Below, piece by piece: positions 20,601 through 30,628 of a stretch of DNA of 64,000 nucleotides. The notes under the pieces were generated by a model. The model saw only the letters and a program-made list of their open reading frames with translations, searched no databases and had not been told where the DNA came from. This DNA is from Pseudogymnoascus destructans (Eukaryota; Ascomycota; Leotiomycetes; Thelebolales; Thelebolaceae): the NCBI RefSeq assembly GCF_001641265.1, contig NW_020167525.1:598501-662500 (forward strand), written 5' to 3'. Position 1 is the first letter of the stretch. The number at the start of each line of letters is the position of its first letter. The translations under genes and the position numbers were made by a program.

Positions 20601-21910
20601 TTTTCCGAATCGATGATAGACTCAGCTGTAGATACCTCATTCACTTGAGCTTTGAGCTTCTGGGGACAGTCTCGAGCTCGATGTCCATTTTGTCGGCATA
20701 TGAAGCATTTCCCAAGTTTCATGAGCATTTCTTTTGCTGGATCTTGATGCGGTGGTCGATACAGCTTCTGCGTCTTGTTTTGCATGTTCGAATCCATTGT
20801 AGGTTGAGGGATTGAAGTTCGAAGTGCCTGGCCCTGATTTTGAGTTTGGCCCATGTTGTTCGAAAATGACTTTGGCTTCCTTTTGTCTTCTTGTCCCTTG
20901 ATCCGCTGAATATTCTGGTCGATGAGCATGCATTTCTTTGCAAACTCGTGAAGTGTAGTAGCTCCAACTTTAGCCACTAAGGCTTTCTGCATCTGTTGGT
21001 TGACTTTGAAGCGCAAGTCATCCAGCAAAGTTTCTTCAGAGTAATCAAGCTCTGTCGTGAGCCTTTGGAACTCAGCCCAGAACACTGCAAAGGTGTTGTT
21101 TCTCTGATACAGCTTTCGATACTCAGTTTGAGCTGTGTGCCTTCGATCGGGATCACTGAAGACTTTTTCCAAAAGTTCGAGAATTTCTTCTGCTGTCTGC
21201 AATTTGTTTGTAGAGTTTGGTCGAAGCCTTGGATTGACATGTCGAACTGCCAGTCCTCCCAGTCGACTCTGAATGTAGCTCATTTGTAAAGTCTGTGTTG
21301 GAAAATGATCAATGTTGGCTTCGAGCTTGAGGCGAATTTTCACAACCCAGTCTTCAAATGCTGGCTCTATCCCATCTGTGAGGATTGGAGGGTCTGGAAT
21401 CCGAGCTGACAGTCGACTGTGAGAGTGGTGTCCTGGTTCATTCTTCAGAGCTTGTTGGGTTTGCTTTTCAAGATATTTCTGAATTGTTTGTTGCTCTGTG
21501 ATTTGTTGCTCGTTGCTCTGGATCAGTTCCTGTAACTGGAGAATGGCATCATCCTTTTCAGCCAGTATCGAATTTGAGTCCTCTGCTAGGGCCAAATAGT
21601 CCCGAAGAATGTTCTTGTGCAAAGTCCATGCCATTTTCTGGTTGGCGACAGATAGTTTCTGGAATTCGTCAAAGGTTTCAACATTCCATTCAGCCTTTTC
21701 ATGTTGATTTGCAAGTATAGATTCATGTCTCTCTTGAGCTGTTTTGCCCAGAGTGTGAAGGAAGGTTTCGGATTTGAAATTAGGATCATGAAGTTCATTG
21801 GTTTGGTTTGCAGAGCTTGGAATTGATGCTCCTTCTGCCAGGGATTCCTGGTCTTGTTCTGGATCATTTCGAGCTGCCATTGCAGCTTTTTCTTCAGCTG
21901 TATAAGCCAT
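20594..21910 (-). CDS. Gag of gypsy B
   Basis: 438 aa from ATG 21910. Coiled-coil-rich N-terminal third (QLQELIQSNEQQITEQQTIQ), capsid-like middle (..FEDWVVKIRLKLEANIDHF..), and one CCHC knuckle CFICRQNGHRARDC near residue 400. It ends at TAG 20594-20596, a short distance into pol in another frame. Preceded by a leader of about 350 bases after the 5' LTR. Sequence is unlike gypsy A gag, so B is a separate family. Confidence 0.9.
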   Translation of the reverse strand: MAYTAEEKAAMAARNDPEQDQESLAEGASIPSSANQTNELHDPNFKSETFLHTLGKTAQERHESILANQHEKAEWNVETFDEFQKLSVANQKMAWTLHKNILRDYLALAEDSNSILAEKDDAILQLQELIQSNEQQITEQQTIQKYLEKQTQQALKNEPGHHSHSRLSARIPDPPILTDGIEPAFEDWVVKIRLKLEANIDHFPTQTLQMSYIQSRLGGLAVRHVNPRLRPNSTNKLQTAEEILELLEKVFSDPDRRHTAQTEYRKLYQRNNTFAVFWAEFQRLTTELDYSEETLLDDLRFKVNQQMQKALVAKVGATTLHEFAKKCMLIDQNIQRIKGQEDKRKPKSFSNNMGQTQNQGQALRTSIPQPTMDSNMQNKTQKLYRPPHQDPAKEMLMKLGKCFICRQNGHRARDCPQKLKAQVNEVSTAESIIDSENE

Positions 21911-22249
21911 AGCGAGTTGCTATTTCAATTTCAGTTTATATCGTCAAGTCAGACACATATTGCCAAAGGCCCTATTGTGCAGTTGTTGGCTGTAGGAGCC
22001 ACTCGAGAGGAGCGCACTTCCCTCACAGTTATATCCTTGTCAAGGGAGCGTTGTAAAAGGTCTGACTTGCGAAGGTGGTGTGTGTGTGTCAAGCTGACTG
22101 TCGAAAGCCAACTTTGAGAGGTTGCCTCGAGATCGTCCTGGAATCGACTTCAGGATAAGGTTTCTGGTTCTGGGGTTTTCAAAGAGTGGATTTCGATTTC
22201 GATTTCAGAAGAGGGTTCAGCTCAAAGAGCAGGAAAAGAGGTATAAGAG

Positions 22250-22260
22250 AGATTGAGTTT
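22250..22260 (-). other. Putative self-priming primer-binding site of gypsy B
   Basis: On the minus strand AAACTCAATCT begins two bases after the 5' LTR and is the exact 11-nt complement of AGATTGAGTTT inside the LTR (22310-22320), which follows a 27-base CT-rich tract downstream of the TATA box, the expected transcript start. Confidence 0.65.
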
Positions 22261-22262
22261 TA

Positions 22263-22515
22263 TGTCACGGTTCACCAAGGCATAGGGCGCCAGTTGGGTA
22301 TTATGAATTAAACTCAATCTAGAGAAGAAAGGAAAGAGAAGAGGAGCACTCGAGCAGTGGCTCGATCTATATACAGCTATTGTGGAGTGAATTCTCTTTA
22401 GCGAGACCAGTTCTGAGAATTCACTCCACAACTGAAAACTTCGCTCCAACCCCGGAAAGCTCCCCACACCCCTGAACCCCCACTCGAGCTGCAAGGCGCA
22501 CTTGATATCGTAACA
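22263..22515 (-). repeat. 5' LTR of gypsy B
   Basis: Identical by eye to the 3' LTR at 12013-12265. It includes the TATA box, the pyrimidine tract and the 11-nt segment complementary to the primer site. Confidence 0.9.
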
Positions 22516-22631
22516 CCAGTATCCACTAGTTTCTGCAACTATCCATTAGCCCCATCACATGGCAGCCTACCCCGCTTGCCCCCTGTGACTCACACGTCAC
22601 GTTACTAGGCCCTGGCCCTGTAACCATGACA

Positions 22632-23297
22632 TCATGTTACTGTAGCCGTAACAGGGTTGTTACGGTCGATCTCCTTGACAGTAGCATTGAGCGGGCATTT
22701 GTCCTGGAAATGGCCGGGCTTGCCACACTTGAGACAGTTCCCTGAGGGCGCAGGGACTGCGGTTCTCACACATTCCGGTATGGCTGGCTTGGGGAGGAAC
22801 GGGGTCCTAGTAAACGTGGCCAGTGTGGCTCGAGCTGGTCTTGACGCTGACGCCTTGACTGTATCGGTAGGCCGTATGGAAGTCCTTGCGGTGGCAGGGA
22901 GCGGGTTCAATTCGTTGTTCCGGCGCTGTTCCTGATTAAGGCAGTGAGGTCTCGGACCATAGTGTGGTAATCTTCCTTCCATTGGTTTTTGATAACTGCA
23001 ACGTGGCTATGAAACTGGGGGGTCAGTTTATTCCACATATACTGAAACCATTCTGACTCGGCGACTTGTCCTGTGATAGCTGCGCTTTGGAAGCGGGCTT
23101 TGAACGTGGGGAAGGTTTCGCTTGCATGTCCCTTCTCTCCCATTTGCAGGTCGTCGAAGAGGTTTCTGGCCTGTTCCATCTCGTTGCCTGTGAGATAGTA
23201 TGAACCTAGTAGATCCATCATCTCGTCGGCGCTATGGAACCCGTGTGTAGCGGACAGGTATTGGGGCTCTAGGTAGGTCTTCGCCAGGCCGGTCGTA
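22632..23297 (-). pseudogene. Gag of retroelement D, C-terminal part (inverted)
   Basis: On the minus strand it starts at TACGA (23297-23293) and continues TGLAKTYLEPQYLS.., a capsid-like segment (FKARFQSAAITGQVAESEWF), then after a frameshift near 22910-22930 a Pro/Thr-rich part and a CCHC knuckle CLKCGKPGHFQDKC, ending at 22632. It completes the gag begun at 9864-10392. Confidence 0.7.
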
Positions 23298-24587
23298 TGT
23301 AATGGTGGGTGCACCAGATGTGAGAATCTAGCCACCCAAAAAAGGGGTGATTTTACTAAGACAACACACTTGTAATGGTGGGTGCACCAGATGTGAGAAT
23401 CTAGCCACCCAAGGAAGGGATGATTTTACTAAGACAACACACTGTCTTAGGAAACAGAGCCAAAGGGTTGTAGCTTAGACTTGTTACGATGGAACAAGAA
23501 GGCTGGCCAACTACAGGACAGGAAGGAGGGAGGTCGCATGAGACCGGCCCTGGTACCTGGAGGGGCAGCGGGGAATAGTAGTTCCGAAAGTATCACGTGA
23601 CGGACTCGCAGGATGATGAGAAGAGTCCTAAGAGTCCAGGACTCCGAGGACTCGAGTGAGTTCCCAGGAGTCCACTAGGCACGTGACGGACTCGCAGGAT
23701 GATGAGAAGAATCCTAAGAGTCCAGGACTCCGAGGACTCGAGTGAGTTCCCAGGAGTCCACTAGGCACAACGCAGCAATCAGGTGTGTGATGTAGTGAAG
23801 TGGTTCAGACAAGTTGCAACAAATGTTGAGTCTGGGAACTCAGGGGTAAGTCAGAGGTTAACACCTCACTGACTTTTCAGAAACAAGGAGTAACAAGATG
23901 AATGCTTGGAAGCTTGTAAAAGACGTGGAAGTATGTGATAGTCGATTTACTGTATTGCCTGCTTGCCCTTTCTTAAGGAAAGGGCAATCCTATTTATGCC
24001 AAAGGAGTGTAGTTCTCTCATTTTCCAAGACTTTCCATGACTAACCAGGCTTGGTAAATGTATTAGAAATCAAGTGCGACCCACAACTAGCTTGCTAATC
24101 ATGTAGTGAACATAAGAGAATCCCATAGAACCATCTCTTGGGTTCCTAGCCTATAGGAAGTTAAAAGGAGGTCCAAGGTCAGAGTACCTATAGACAAATT
24201 ATGTCATAACTTAACCAATCTTGTGGGTAACTAAGGAGCGATAACGTATAATGAATCATAGAGGGTTGTAGAAGCTTCTAGAGCTATCGTTCATGTTCCT
24301 AGGCCTCTAGTTGGTAGAGATATGCCATGTGGTAGTATTGGCCCACCCCCTTAAGGAGGAGATTTTCTTAATAACTTGTTCAATGAGTGTCCAAATGATA
24401 TGCCGTGATGTATGTAGCATAAACAGATGTAGTAGAAGAGTTTGCAGCAATCGTTGAGTAGTATTGCTTCTGTTGTTGGTGTGATAAGCCAAGATATGTA
24501 TGGTGACTTGTAGGTTTGAGGAGGAGATTTCTAAGTTTGCTCTTGAGTTTGATAGCAAACTGAGTGCAACGAATGTCAGTATGACAA
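23298..24587 (+). repeat. LTR of family C with 5' duplication and inserted LTR A fragment
   Basis: Starts TGTAATGGTGGGTGCACCAG after TCGTA and ends GTCAGTATGACA. Its first 73 bases are duplicated (23298-23370, again from 23371). An LTR A fragment (23482-23768) replaces a few bases in the middle; its right join shares CAC with the host sequence. Confidence 0.7.
23482..23768 (+). repeat. Truncated LTR of family A
   Basis: U3 portion only, TGTTACGATGG to CACTAGGCAC, with two 86-bp tandem units. The TATA/R/U5 part is missing. Confidence 0.85.
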
Positions 24588-24793
24588 CACTGTCTTAGGA
24601 AACAGAGCGAAAGGGTCGTAGCTTAGACTATTCCACAACGCAGCAATCAGGTGTATGATGTAGTGGAGTGGTTTAGACAAGTTGTAACAAATGTTGAGTC
24701 CGAGAACTCAGGGATAAGTCAGAGGTTAGCACCTCACTGACTTTTCAGAAACAAGGAGTAACAAGATCAATGCTTGAAAGCTTGGAAAAGACG
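24588..24793 (+). repeat. Partial LTR of family C
   Basis: Repeats the LTR C block from ACACTGTCTTAGG to GGAAAAGACGT and then stops abruptly inside the coding sequence of the phosphotransferase relic. Confidence 0.75.
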
Positions 24794-25558
24794 TTGCGTG
24801 ATATGCCTTGGAACAACCGCCTCCTGGGAGGCCGGGTCTTCTCGTTGTTCCTTCCACGTGTTTGAAAGCATCTCACCCGTTCTTGAGTCTATATACTCGA
24901 GCAGCATATAGGGTGTAGGGAAATTTGTCCTCTTCTGGTGGGGCGTATATTGTGACAGGGAAGGGTATCGAAAGAGGCTATAAAAGCACCGCCAGAACAG
25001 GCGGGAGAGGCGCACATGGAGAGGTCGGTGCTCTGCGTGGGTAAATTGGGCGAACTAGGCTCCAAACAGAATTAGGAACGGCACGGAATGGACTGTAGGA
25101 AGGTGGCTCACATGTCGGCTTTCCGAGAAGCCAAAGCCGTATAAGTGAGGGATACGGATATCAGGGCACTTATCCTGTATCCACATATATGCTCCCAACT
25201 CACAGCTTAGCTTCTCATCTACCGTGCCAGGGTATATGCTTTCGGCAAGCTTGTGTGGCATCGGACATCGAAAGATAAGTTTCTTCGACAAGTTGCCGAG
25301 ATTTGCCTCAATAGGTACGCAAATATTGAAGCCGCCTTGGATCCATGTCGACTGTTCGAGGACAGTGTAGCTCGGCTCACTTCCTAATCCAAGGTGATGC
25401 TTAGCAATGGCTTCAATCTCTCTTCTCTCCTCCCAAAGTTCCTGCCGGAGCTCTGCTGCCGCAGGAGCGTAACCCAGCTGGTGAATCATGTTGGCTTCCT
25501 CTTTCTCGGCAGATATGAATGTGATGGGCTTGCGGCCATCTAATTCGAGGGTCGTCAT
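24794..25558 (-). pseudogene. Aminoglycoside-phosphotransferase-like (APH/choline kinase fold) gene, 3' truncated
   Basis: Exon 1 from ATG 25558 to 25112, intron 25055-25111 (57 nt, GTGAGC..CTAG), exon 2 from 25054. It encodes the N-terminal lobe of the fungal APH-like family (ATP-dependent phosphotransferase fold), with IRIPHLYGFGFSESRH, then YMLLEYIDSRTGEMLSNTW. Further on, RRRLFQGISR is readable only after a one-base shift near 24830, so there is a frameshift. The gene is cut at about 24793 by an LTR C fragment, removing the catalytic loop. Non-functional. Confidence 0.75.
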
Positions 25559-25943
25559 GGCAAAGAGCTGATTTTGACAACCTGTCCTCAGGACAGGTCA
25601 CGGAACGTTCGAGTTGCTGAGCATATTCTGATACGATGTCGATATGTAGTGTCAACAACACCGCCCAATGATTGCCGCGGTGCATCTTGGCCTCCAACCG
25701 TCTCTGCCATTGTCCAGGCCTCAGGCAGCAGCCAGTGGACATTGGACGTTGCGCGAACGTAAACAATGACTAAGCAATGTCGTCACGTTTGCGCTCAAGA
25801 ACCACATGACTTCTCGGTCACAGCTCAGGCACATGGGGAAAACAGCTGCCTATTTCTCCACGCACGCGGCAATATCGTCGACCAACATGCTTCACCACAG
25901 CTTGCAGATGTCGTAACCTCTACCCGATCCATTATAATCGCTC

Positions 25944-27149
25944 ATGGCCATGCAGCGTGATTGCAATACCGCTTCGACGGAGTTCACCCCGCCCGGTAGC
26001 GTCACCGAACCTTTAACCCCACCACCGACAGACTCAAAGCCGTCGAAACGCGTGGCGAATATTCTACAACGGTTACGACTCCAGGAGAGCGGTAGAGACG
26101 TCTTGCAAAGTCCCTGGTTTGCAGTGAAGCTGGAGCCTAGCGAATACAACGAATTGCTTCAGCTGCTCAAAAACAACGAGTCTCTCTGGGTGTTCAGAGA
26201 AGCAAAACTCAGGTATGCACGGTTCTGAATGGTTCTGAACCCACTGTTGTTGGTGCAATTTTAACTATTGTAGGTACGATTACGATTCTGCAAATAGCCT
26301 TCTTGTTATACGAATGCCCACACAAAAACACGACGTATTTATTGCGCGGGTCGTTGAACTGGTACAGAATAGATTGCGTGTTATAGAAGGCAGCGAAACC
26401 CAATCAAGTTCTTTTGCTCAGAAAATAAAGCACAATGGGTCCGGGAGATTGATCTTTCGGACAGCGGAGAATGGCAAGCAATCTTTTATTGAGCGCCAAC
26501 CTGATGCTGAGTTTAAACATGAAGAGGCACGTTGGCCAGGGGTCATCATCGAAGTGTCATACTCTCAGAAGACCAAAGTGATATCCCACTTAGCGGATGA
26601 TTACATTCTAGAAACGAACGGAAGCATTCGCGTGGTCGTTGGTTTGGATCTTGATTACAAGACGAAGAAAGCGACAGTCACAATATGGCGGCCGCAGTAT
26701 GTCACAAATGCGAATGGAGACGTGGAACTAGAGGCAGCGCAGGTAGATTGCCATGTATGCATATTATAGCATCCAACTTTTAAAGCAATGCTGATTCGAC
26801 TCAGATTTTCCGAGACGAACTTGGAAATGCTCAAGGTGGAGGACTAAGGCTTGAACTGAAAGACTTTGCTCCTCAGGTCTTAGCTAAAGATTTCAACGAC
26901 GCCATCCTAATAGATGCAGTGGCATTGTGCCAATGCCTTGATGAAGCTGAGAAAGAGGAGCTAGAAGCTAACCAAACCAAAGGGTTCGTTGAGAATTTGC
27001 AACATGGGGCCAAAAAAAGACGTCGAGCGAGAACACCACCAGAGGAACTGGATTCAGAGGACGAACACAAGTTTGACGATGATGAGCGAAATGTCCGTGC
27101 GCGACTGTCCGCCGATGATATTTCATACAAGCCTTCTGGGACAGAGTAG
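25944..27149 (+). CDS. Fungal PD-(D/E)XK nuclease-like protein
   Basis: Exons 25944-26212, 26274-26742, 26805-27149, giving 360 aa (1083 nt, in frame). Introns of 61 and 62 nt have GT..AG ends and a TTTTAACTA-type branch site. Middle domain: QPDAEF, then about 16 residues on VIIEVSYSQKTK, then RVVVGLDLDY and VTIWRP. The D..(E)-V-S-x-S-x-K layout is compatible with the PD-(D/E)XK restriction-endonuclease fold; that is my inference from motif spacing. The C-terminus is acidic with a basic KKRRRAR run, possibly a nuclear signal. Related uncharacterised genes are common in fungal accessory regions. No breaks seen, unlike most neighbours. Confidence 0.7.
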
Positions 27150-27773
27150 GGAGAGCAAAGACAGCATAGTCGTCATGGACATGAATGATATTCCTCTGGC
27201 TTATCAGCTAAAACCTTGTGCTTTCTGGCCTTGTCCTCGACTCCTGTAGCCAAATTAATTGATTCTATTACTATATACTGCGCTATATACTGTACTCCAT
27301 TCTGGGTCCCGATTCTGGAGTTTCTCAGCCAGCCCAAGTGAACTTTGGGCATGCCTGGACCACGATCTCCATATTTACAACTCATGCCTTTCTTGCTGTA
27401 CATCCCTTTGTACAAGGTTCTTAGAACCAGTTTCCCGTCGCCATTGAGACAATGCGAAGGGCTTTCCGGAATGGTCGCATGATGTGCAACGCGCTCTTTG
27501 GAGACCTGCTCATTACTTTCATTGCCTCCTTAACAACGAATATATCGCAATCTGCAAATCCACAAACTTCAATAAAACCGGTATTCTCCTGGGTCATCAA
27601 CCATGAGTTAACTGAAGAAAGTAACCCTCACTCGCGGGCTCAGAAACCTTTCCCTGAGTTGGCTTGGGAGGATTGCACCAGAATCGCTAAGAAGCGTCGC
27701 AACAGCCCAGACTTCCCTTTTCATTATATATCCACACCACGATTATTATTAGCGACGGCAGAAAGGGGATGAA
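27150..27773. other. Intergenic region, no supported gene
   Basis: Open frames of 60-106 codons occur on both strands but show no recognisable domain, codon pattern or splice structure. Nothing else seen. Confidence 0.5.
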
Positions 27774-28830
27774 CTAGCGCGTTAGGAGCTTCGATCTCCA
27801 AATGCACGCAGGTATATGCTGTGCCATGTAATCCTTACGGAAGGTCTTCTTACAGAACTGACAGGAGACCTTGTGCTCGTTGTGAATATTCTTCTCGTGA
27901 CGCCTGAGATTGTACAGCAGTGGAAAGTGGCGTTGCACAATTTGCCCGTCGACGGGCTAATCCGCTCGCATTTGTGAGGGCCCGCAAACTTTTTATGCAG
28001 CTGAGATGGCTGGCCTGCAGTTGCAGTGGTTGTGAGGGATGACGAGTGCAGAAAACGTAAGTTCACTGCTTGGATTTGGCCGAGCGAGTTCTCATCTTTG
28101 TCAAAAGAGGAGCTGTCGAGAAGCTCGAGCCGCCAGAGGAGGAGCAATCGAACATGGGCGCGTCGGTTGCGGCGGTGGGGTAGAGGAAGCTCTGATCGAA
28201 AAACATCATGTGATTCGATGACTGAGATGCGGAGATGGACATGCTAGTTGGGTCTTCGAGGCCAGCGATGAAGACGTCGTCTTCGCTAGCGGACTCGCCA
28301 TCGTCATCTTGCTGTGCAGCATCAGAGGATTCATACACCTCCTTCATCCACCTCTTTAGCTCCTCCATCGGAGGCCAATCACCTCCATCCGCCTTTTTGC
28401 GATCGCGGGTCTTAGGGACGAAATGCACGCACCTTAGGTGCCTAGCAGCGTTATAATAGGCGTTGTACTTCTTATTCTGCTGATTACACGCCTTACACTT
28501 AACCAGAGAGTTGATAGGACGGAACTCCTCCTCAGTCCCATCAAGCGGCTCAATGCACACCCACTTCTTAACCATATCCTTGTGCTGGCGATCCCTATGG
28601 CGGCCGAGCTCATAAACACCACGAAATCCTTCACGATCAGGGCAGAGATCGCAGTAGAGGCGTTCGCGCTTGGGGCGTTGGGAGGGGGTTTCAGAGATCT
28701 GGGCGACGAGCTTGTCTTCCTGGTCGTCCTTGGATTTGATGCGGACGAACTGAGAGACGGTTTTCGCCTCGAGCGGATGCAGTGCTAGACCATCGTTATG
28801 GTCAAAGGTCTTTTCCTCTGTAGAGAGCTG
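27774..28830 (-). pseudogene. C2H2 zinc-finger protein gene, probably broken
   Basis: Minus strand. Finger-like segments in order: YCDLCPDREGFRGVYELGRH, CKACNQQNKKYNAYYNAARH (the YYNAA-H-LR-x-HF form of fungal zinc-finger proteins), an acidic/Ser-rich linker, HKCERISPSTGKLCN, and NEHKVSCQFCKKTFRKDYMAQH. These lie in three frames: the frame ends at a stop at 28063, resumes in another near 28000, and shifts again inside the third finger (about 27915). No in-frame ATG precedes the first finger; the frame is simply open to about 28830. One shift might be an intron, the other is a frameshift. Likely a DNA-binding protein gene in decay. Confidence 0.6.
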
Positions 28831-28905
28831 GCTGTGTATAACTTGCTTCTATACCCCAAAACCCACAACGCTCACCGATACCTCCTACCTCAAGTCCCTC
28901 ACATA

Positions 28906-29114
28906 ATGAGTGGTCCAGGCACAGATGATATCATGGACGGTATTCAAAACTTATCAATGAGTAAGTCAAGTCGCCACCGTCCATCTGACGCCCCGAGGAG
29001 ACGCCCGCCATTGACCAGGCCATCGCATACGTACCGACGACAAAATCCAGTCTCTTCAATATACTAACACATGGTATAGAGGTCCCGGATATGCAGAGAC
29101 CTGTCGGCGATTAA
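28906..29114 (+). other. Possible tiny spliced gene or gene relic
   Basis: ATG 28906 opens MSGPGTDDIMDGIQNLSM, interrupted by a textbook intron 28961-29079 (GTAAGT, CTAAC branch, TATAG). The second exon gives a short basic tail and stops at 29114 (29 aa in total). It may be a remnant first part of a larger gene. No homologue recognised. Confidence 0.25.
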
Positions 29115-29185
29115 GCGAGACCTCTTCCGCGACGTTTAGTGATGCTTTGCCCCTTTCAACCCATTCGCACGAGTATCCCTGCTAA

Positions 29186-30628
29186 CTAAGCAATTTCCCA
29201 TCCTTCTGCAACTAAATCATCCAAATGGGCAGCATAGCAGTTGAGCCCATCTGACAAGTGAAAAAAACCCTGTACACCACCTGTCTTGCAATCAACGATT
29301 GGCGCCCCACACATCCCGTCAGAAATAATGGCATTTACGACACCAAAAACTGCACTGACTGTGTCAACCTTCCAATGGCGGTATTTTATGTCAGGATGCC
29401 CAGGAGGACGCTTTGGCTTGATGAACTTTGGTGCATAAGCCATTAGAGAAATAAGACCTGAGGACATCCCATCTACTTCTGCCCAGCTTCCTGGCTTAAT
29501 GTCAGCCCCGTTTAAAAGTACCCTTGGGGTCTCTGCCTGGAAATAACAGTCGTTCTTGAATGTCCTTAATGCCTCGGGTGTTAGCTTAACAAGGCTAATA
29601 TCAAGCTCAGGCCTTGTATCGATCACTTCCCCAACCTTCTCCCCTGACGCTGTAGGATGGAAGACATCATTCGAACCTAAGAAGCCATGGTGTGAAACCG
29701 TAAGAACCTCGGTCCCGTTATGATTCCGGATCTTAACTCCAGCTGATGTACCGGCGTTTACTCTCTCATATAGAGAGCCTTCAGTGCCGAATCCTGATTC
29801 TAGTCGACAGCCAGGGCTAATAAATGAGAACTCTTTTAGGTAGTTTGTTCGGTCTTGTGGTGAAGTCACCATAGATGCTCCAGACTGGTGTTGGGCAGGA
29901 TCGAACGTTCGAGTTAGTGTTCTTTGGCTCATCTTTTTATGCCATGGGGTCTCCTCGTGGTGATAAAGCGTCGTTCGATTTCCAACCGTTCCTGGTAGAG
30001 ATTTTGCTTCATAAACTCGGCCATCATTATATTCCAGCTCAACGATCGTCCAGTACGGCATGTATATTATTGAGCAAACGTTGGCGATGGGCTGAAGGGC
30101 CTCAAGAATGGAAACATTATGGTTGACTGTTGGGAACGTCATTGGCTCCCATGACACTTCCGCGCATGGGTCTGGAATTCGTGGGTTTGAATAATGGTTG
30201 TCAGGCGTGAGGGGTAGCGGGTCTTCTCCGACGGCAGTGAACATTACTGGCATACACCCAATTGTAAGAGGTATAAGCTTCGGAGGGTTTATCGTCTCGA
30301 TGGTCATAAACCAGCCTCCGGGTTGTGATATCGCCCCGTCGCCAAATCTTGCACGGAGCCACTTGAGCTCTTCTTGCGAGGGCATGCGATATGTCCTCGT
30401 AGTCGCATCCCAAAGACTAAATGGAGCATTGTCATTTATGTGTCTCGCCCCCCATCCTCCTGGACTTATCCATCTCTTTGGGCTTGGGTGGCCATGGGGA
30501 AGTTCTAACGTCTTGTGCTGTAAAAGTGGTCGTGATTTTAAGACTTCTGGGGCGTGAGTGTATATATCCAGAAGAGGACTGCTGCTCTGAATTTGTTGTA
30601 CTTCTAACGGAAGCCTTCCAAAGCTCAT
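29186..30628 (-). CDS. Trypsin-fold protease-like protein with Cys at the nucleophile position
   Basis: 480 aa, single exon, ATG 30628. The C-terminal half (about residues 290-470) has the chymotrypsin-like triad pattern: SHHGF (His), RPELDISLVKL (Asp), and SDGMCGAPIVD at the oxyanion/nucleophile site. In serine proteases the last motif is G-D-S-G-G-P; here Cys stands where Ser is expected, as in 3C-like cysteine proteases. The N-terminal half is unassigned. No signal peptide seen, so a cytosolic role is likely. It sits in a zone of decayed genes but is itself open. Confidence 0.6.
   Translation of the reverse strand: MSFGRLPLEVQQIQSSSPLLDIYTHAPEVLKSRPLLQHKTLELPHGHPSPKRWISPGGWGARHINDNAPFSLWDATTRTYRMPSQEELKWLRARFGDGAISQPGGWFMTIETINPPKLIPLTIGCMPVMFTAVGEDPLPLTPDNHYSNPRIPDPCAEVSWEPMTFPTVNHNVSILEALQPIANVCSIIYMPYWTIVELEYNDGRVYEAKSLPGTVGNRTTLYHHEETPWHKKMSQRTLTRTFDPAQHQSGASMVTSPQDRTNYLKEFSFISPGCRLESGFGTEGSLYERVNAGTSAGVKIRNHNGTEVLTVSHHGFLGSNDVFHPTASGEKVGEVIDTRPELDISLVKLTPEALRTFKNDCYFQAETPRVLLNGADIKPGSWAEVDGMSSGLISLMAYAPKFIKPKRPPGHPDIKYRHWKVDTVSAVFGVVNAIISDGMCGAPIVDCKTGGVQGFFHLSDGLNCYAAHLDDLVAEGWEIA

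Larger units (their letters stand above)
12013..22515 (-). mobile_element. Gypsy B: chromovirus LTR retrotransposon carrying nested hAT and pogo elements
   Basis: LTRs at 12013-12265 and 22263-22515 (253 bp each; I see no difference between them). Target duplication CCAGT at 12008-12012 and 22516-22520. Minus-strand order: 5' LTR (22263-22515), gag, pol, then a hAT insertion, polypurine tract (GTAGGGGGGGGGTAG, by 12266-12280) and 3' LTR. Without the nested hAT and its target copy the element is about 5.96 kb. Confidence 0.93.

Noticed and set aside
20590..20620. Canonical -1 slippery site in gypsy B
   Set aside because: The short gag/pol overlap contains only GGAAAAC in the gag phase, which is not a proper X XXY YYZ heptamer; recorded as unresolved.
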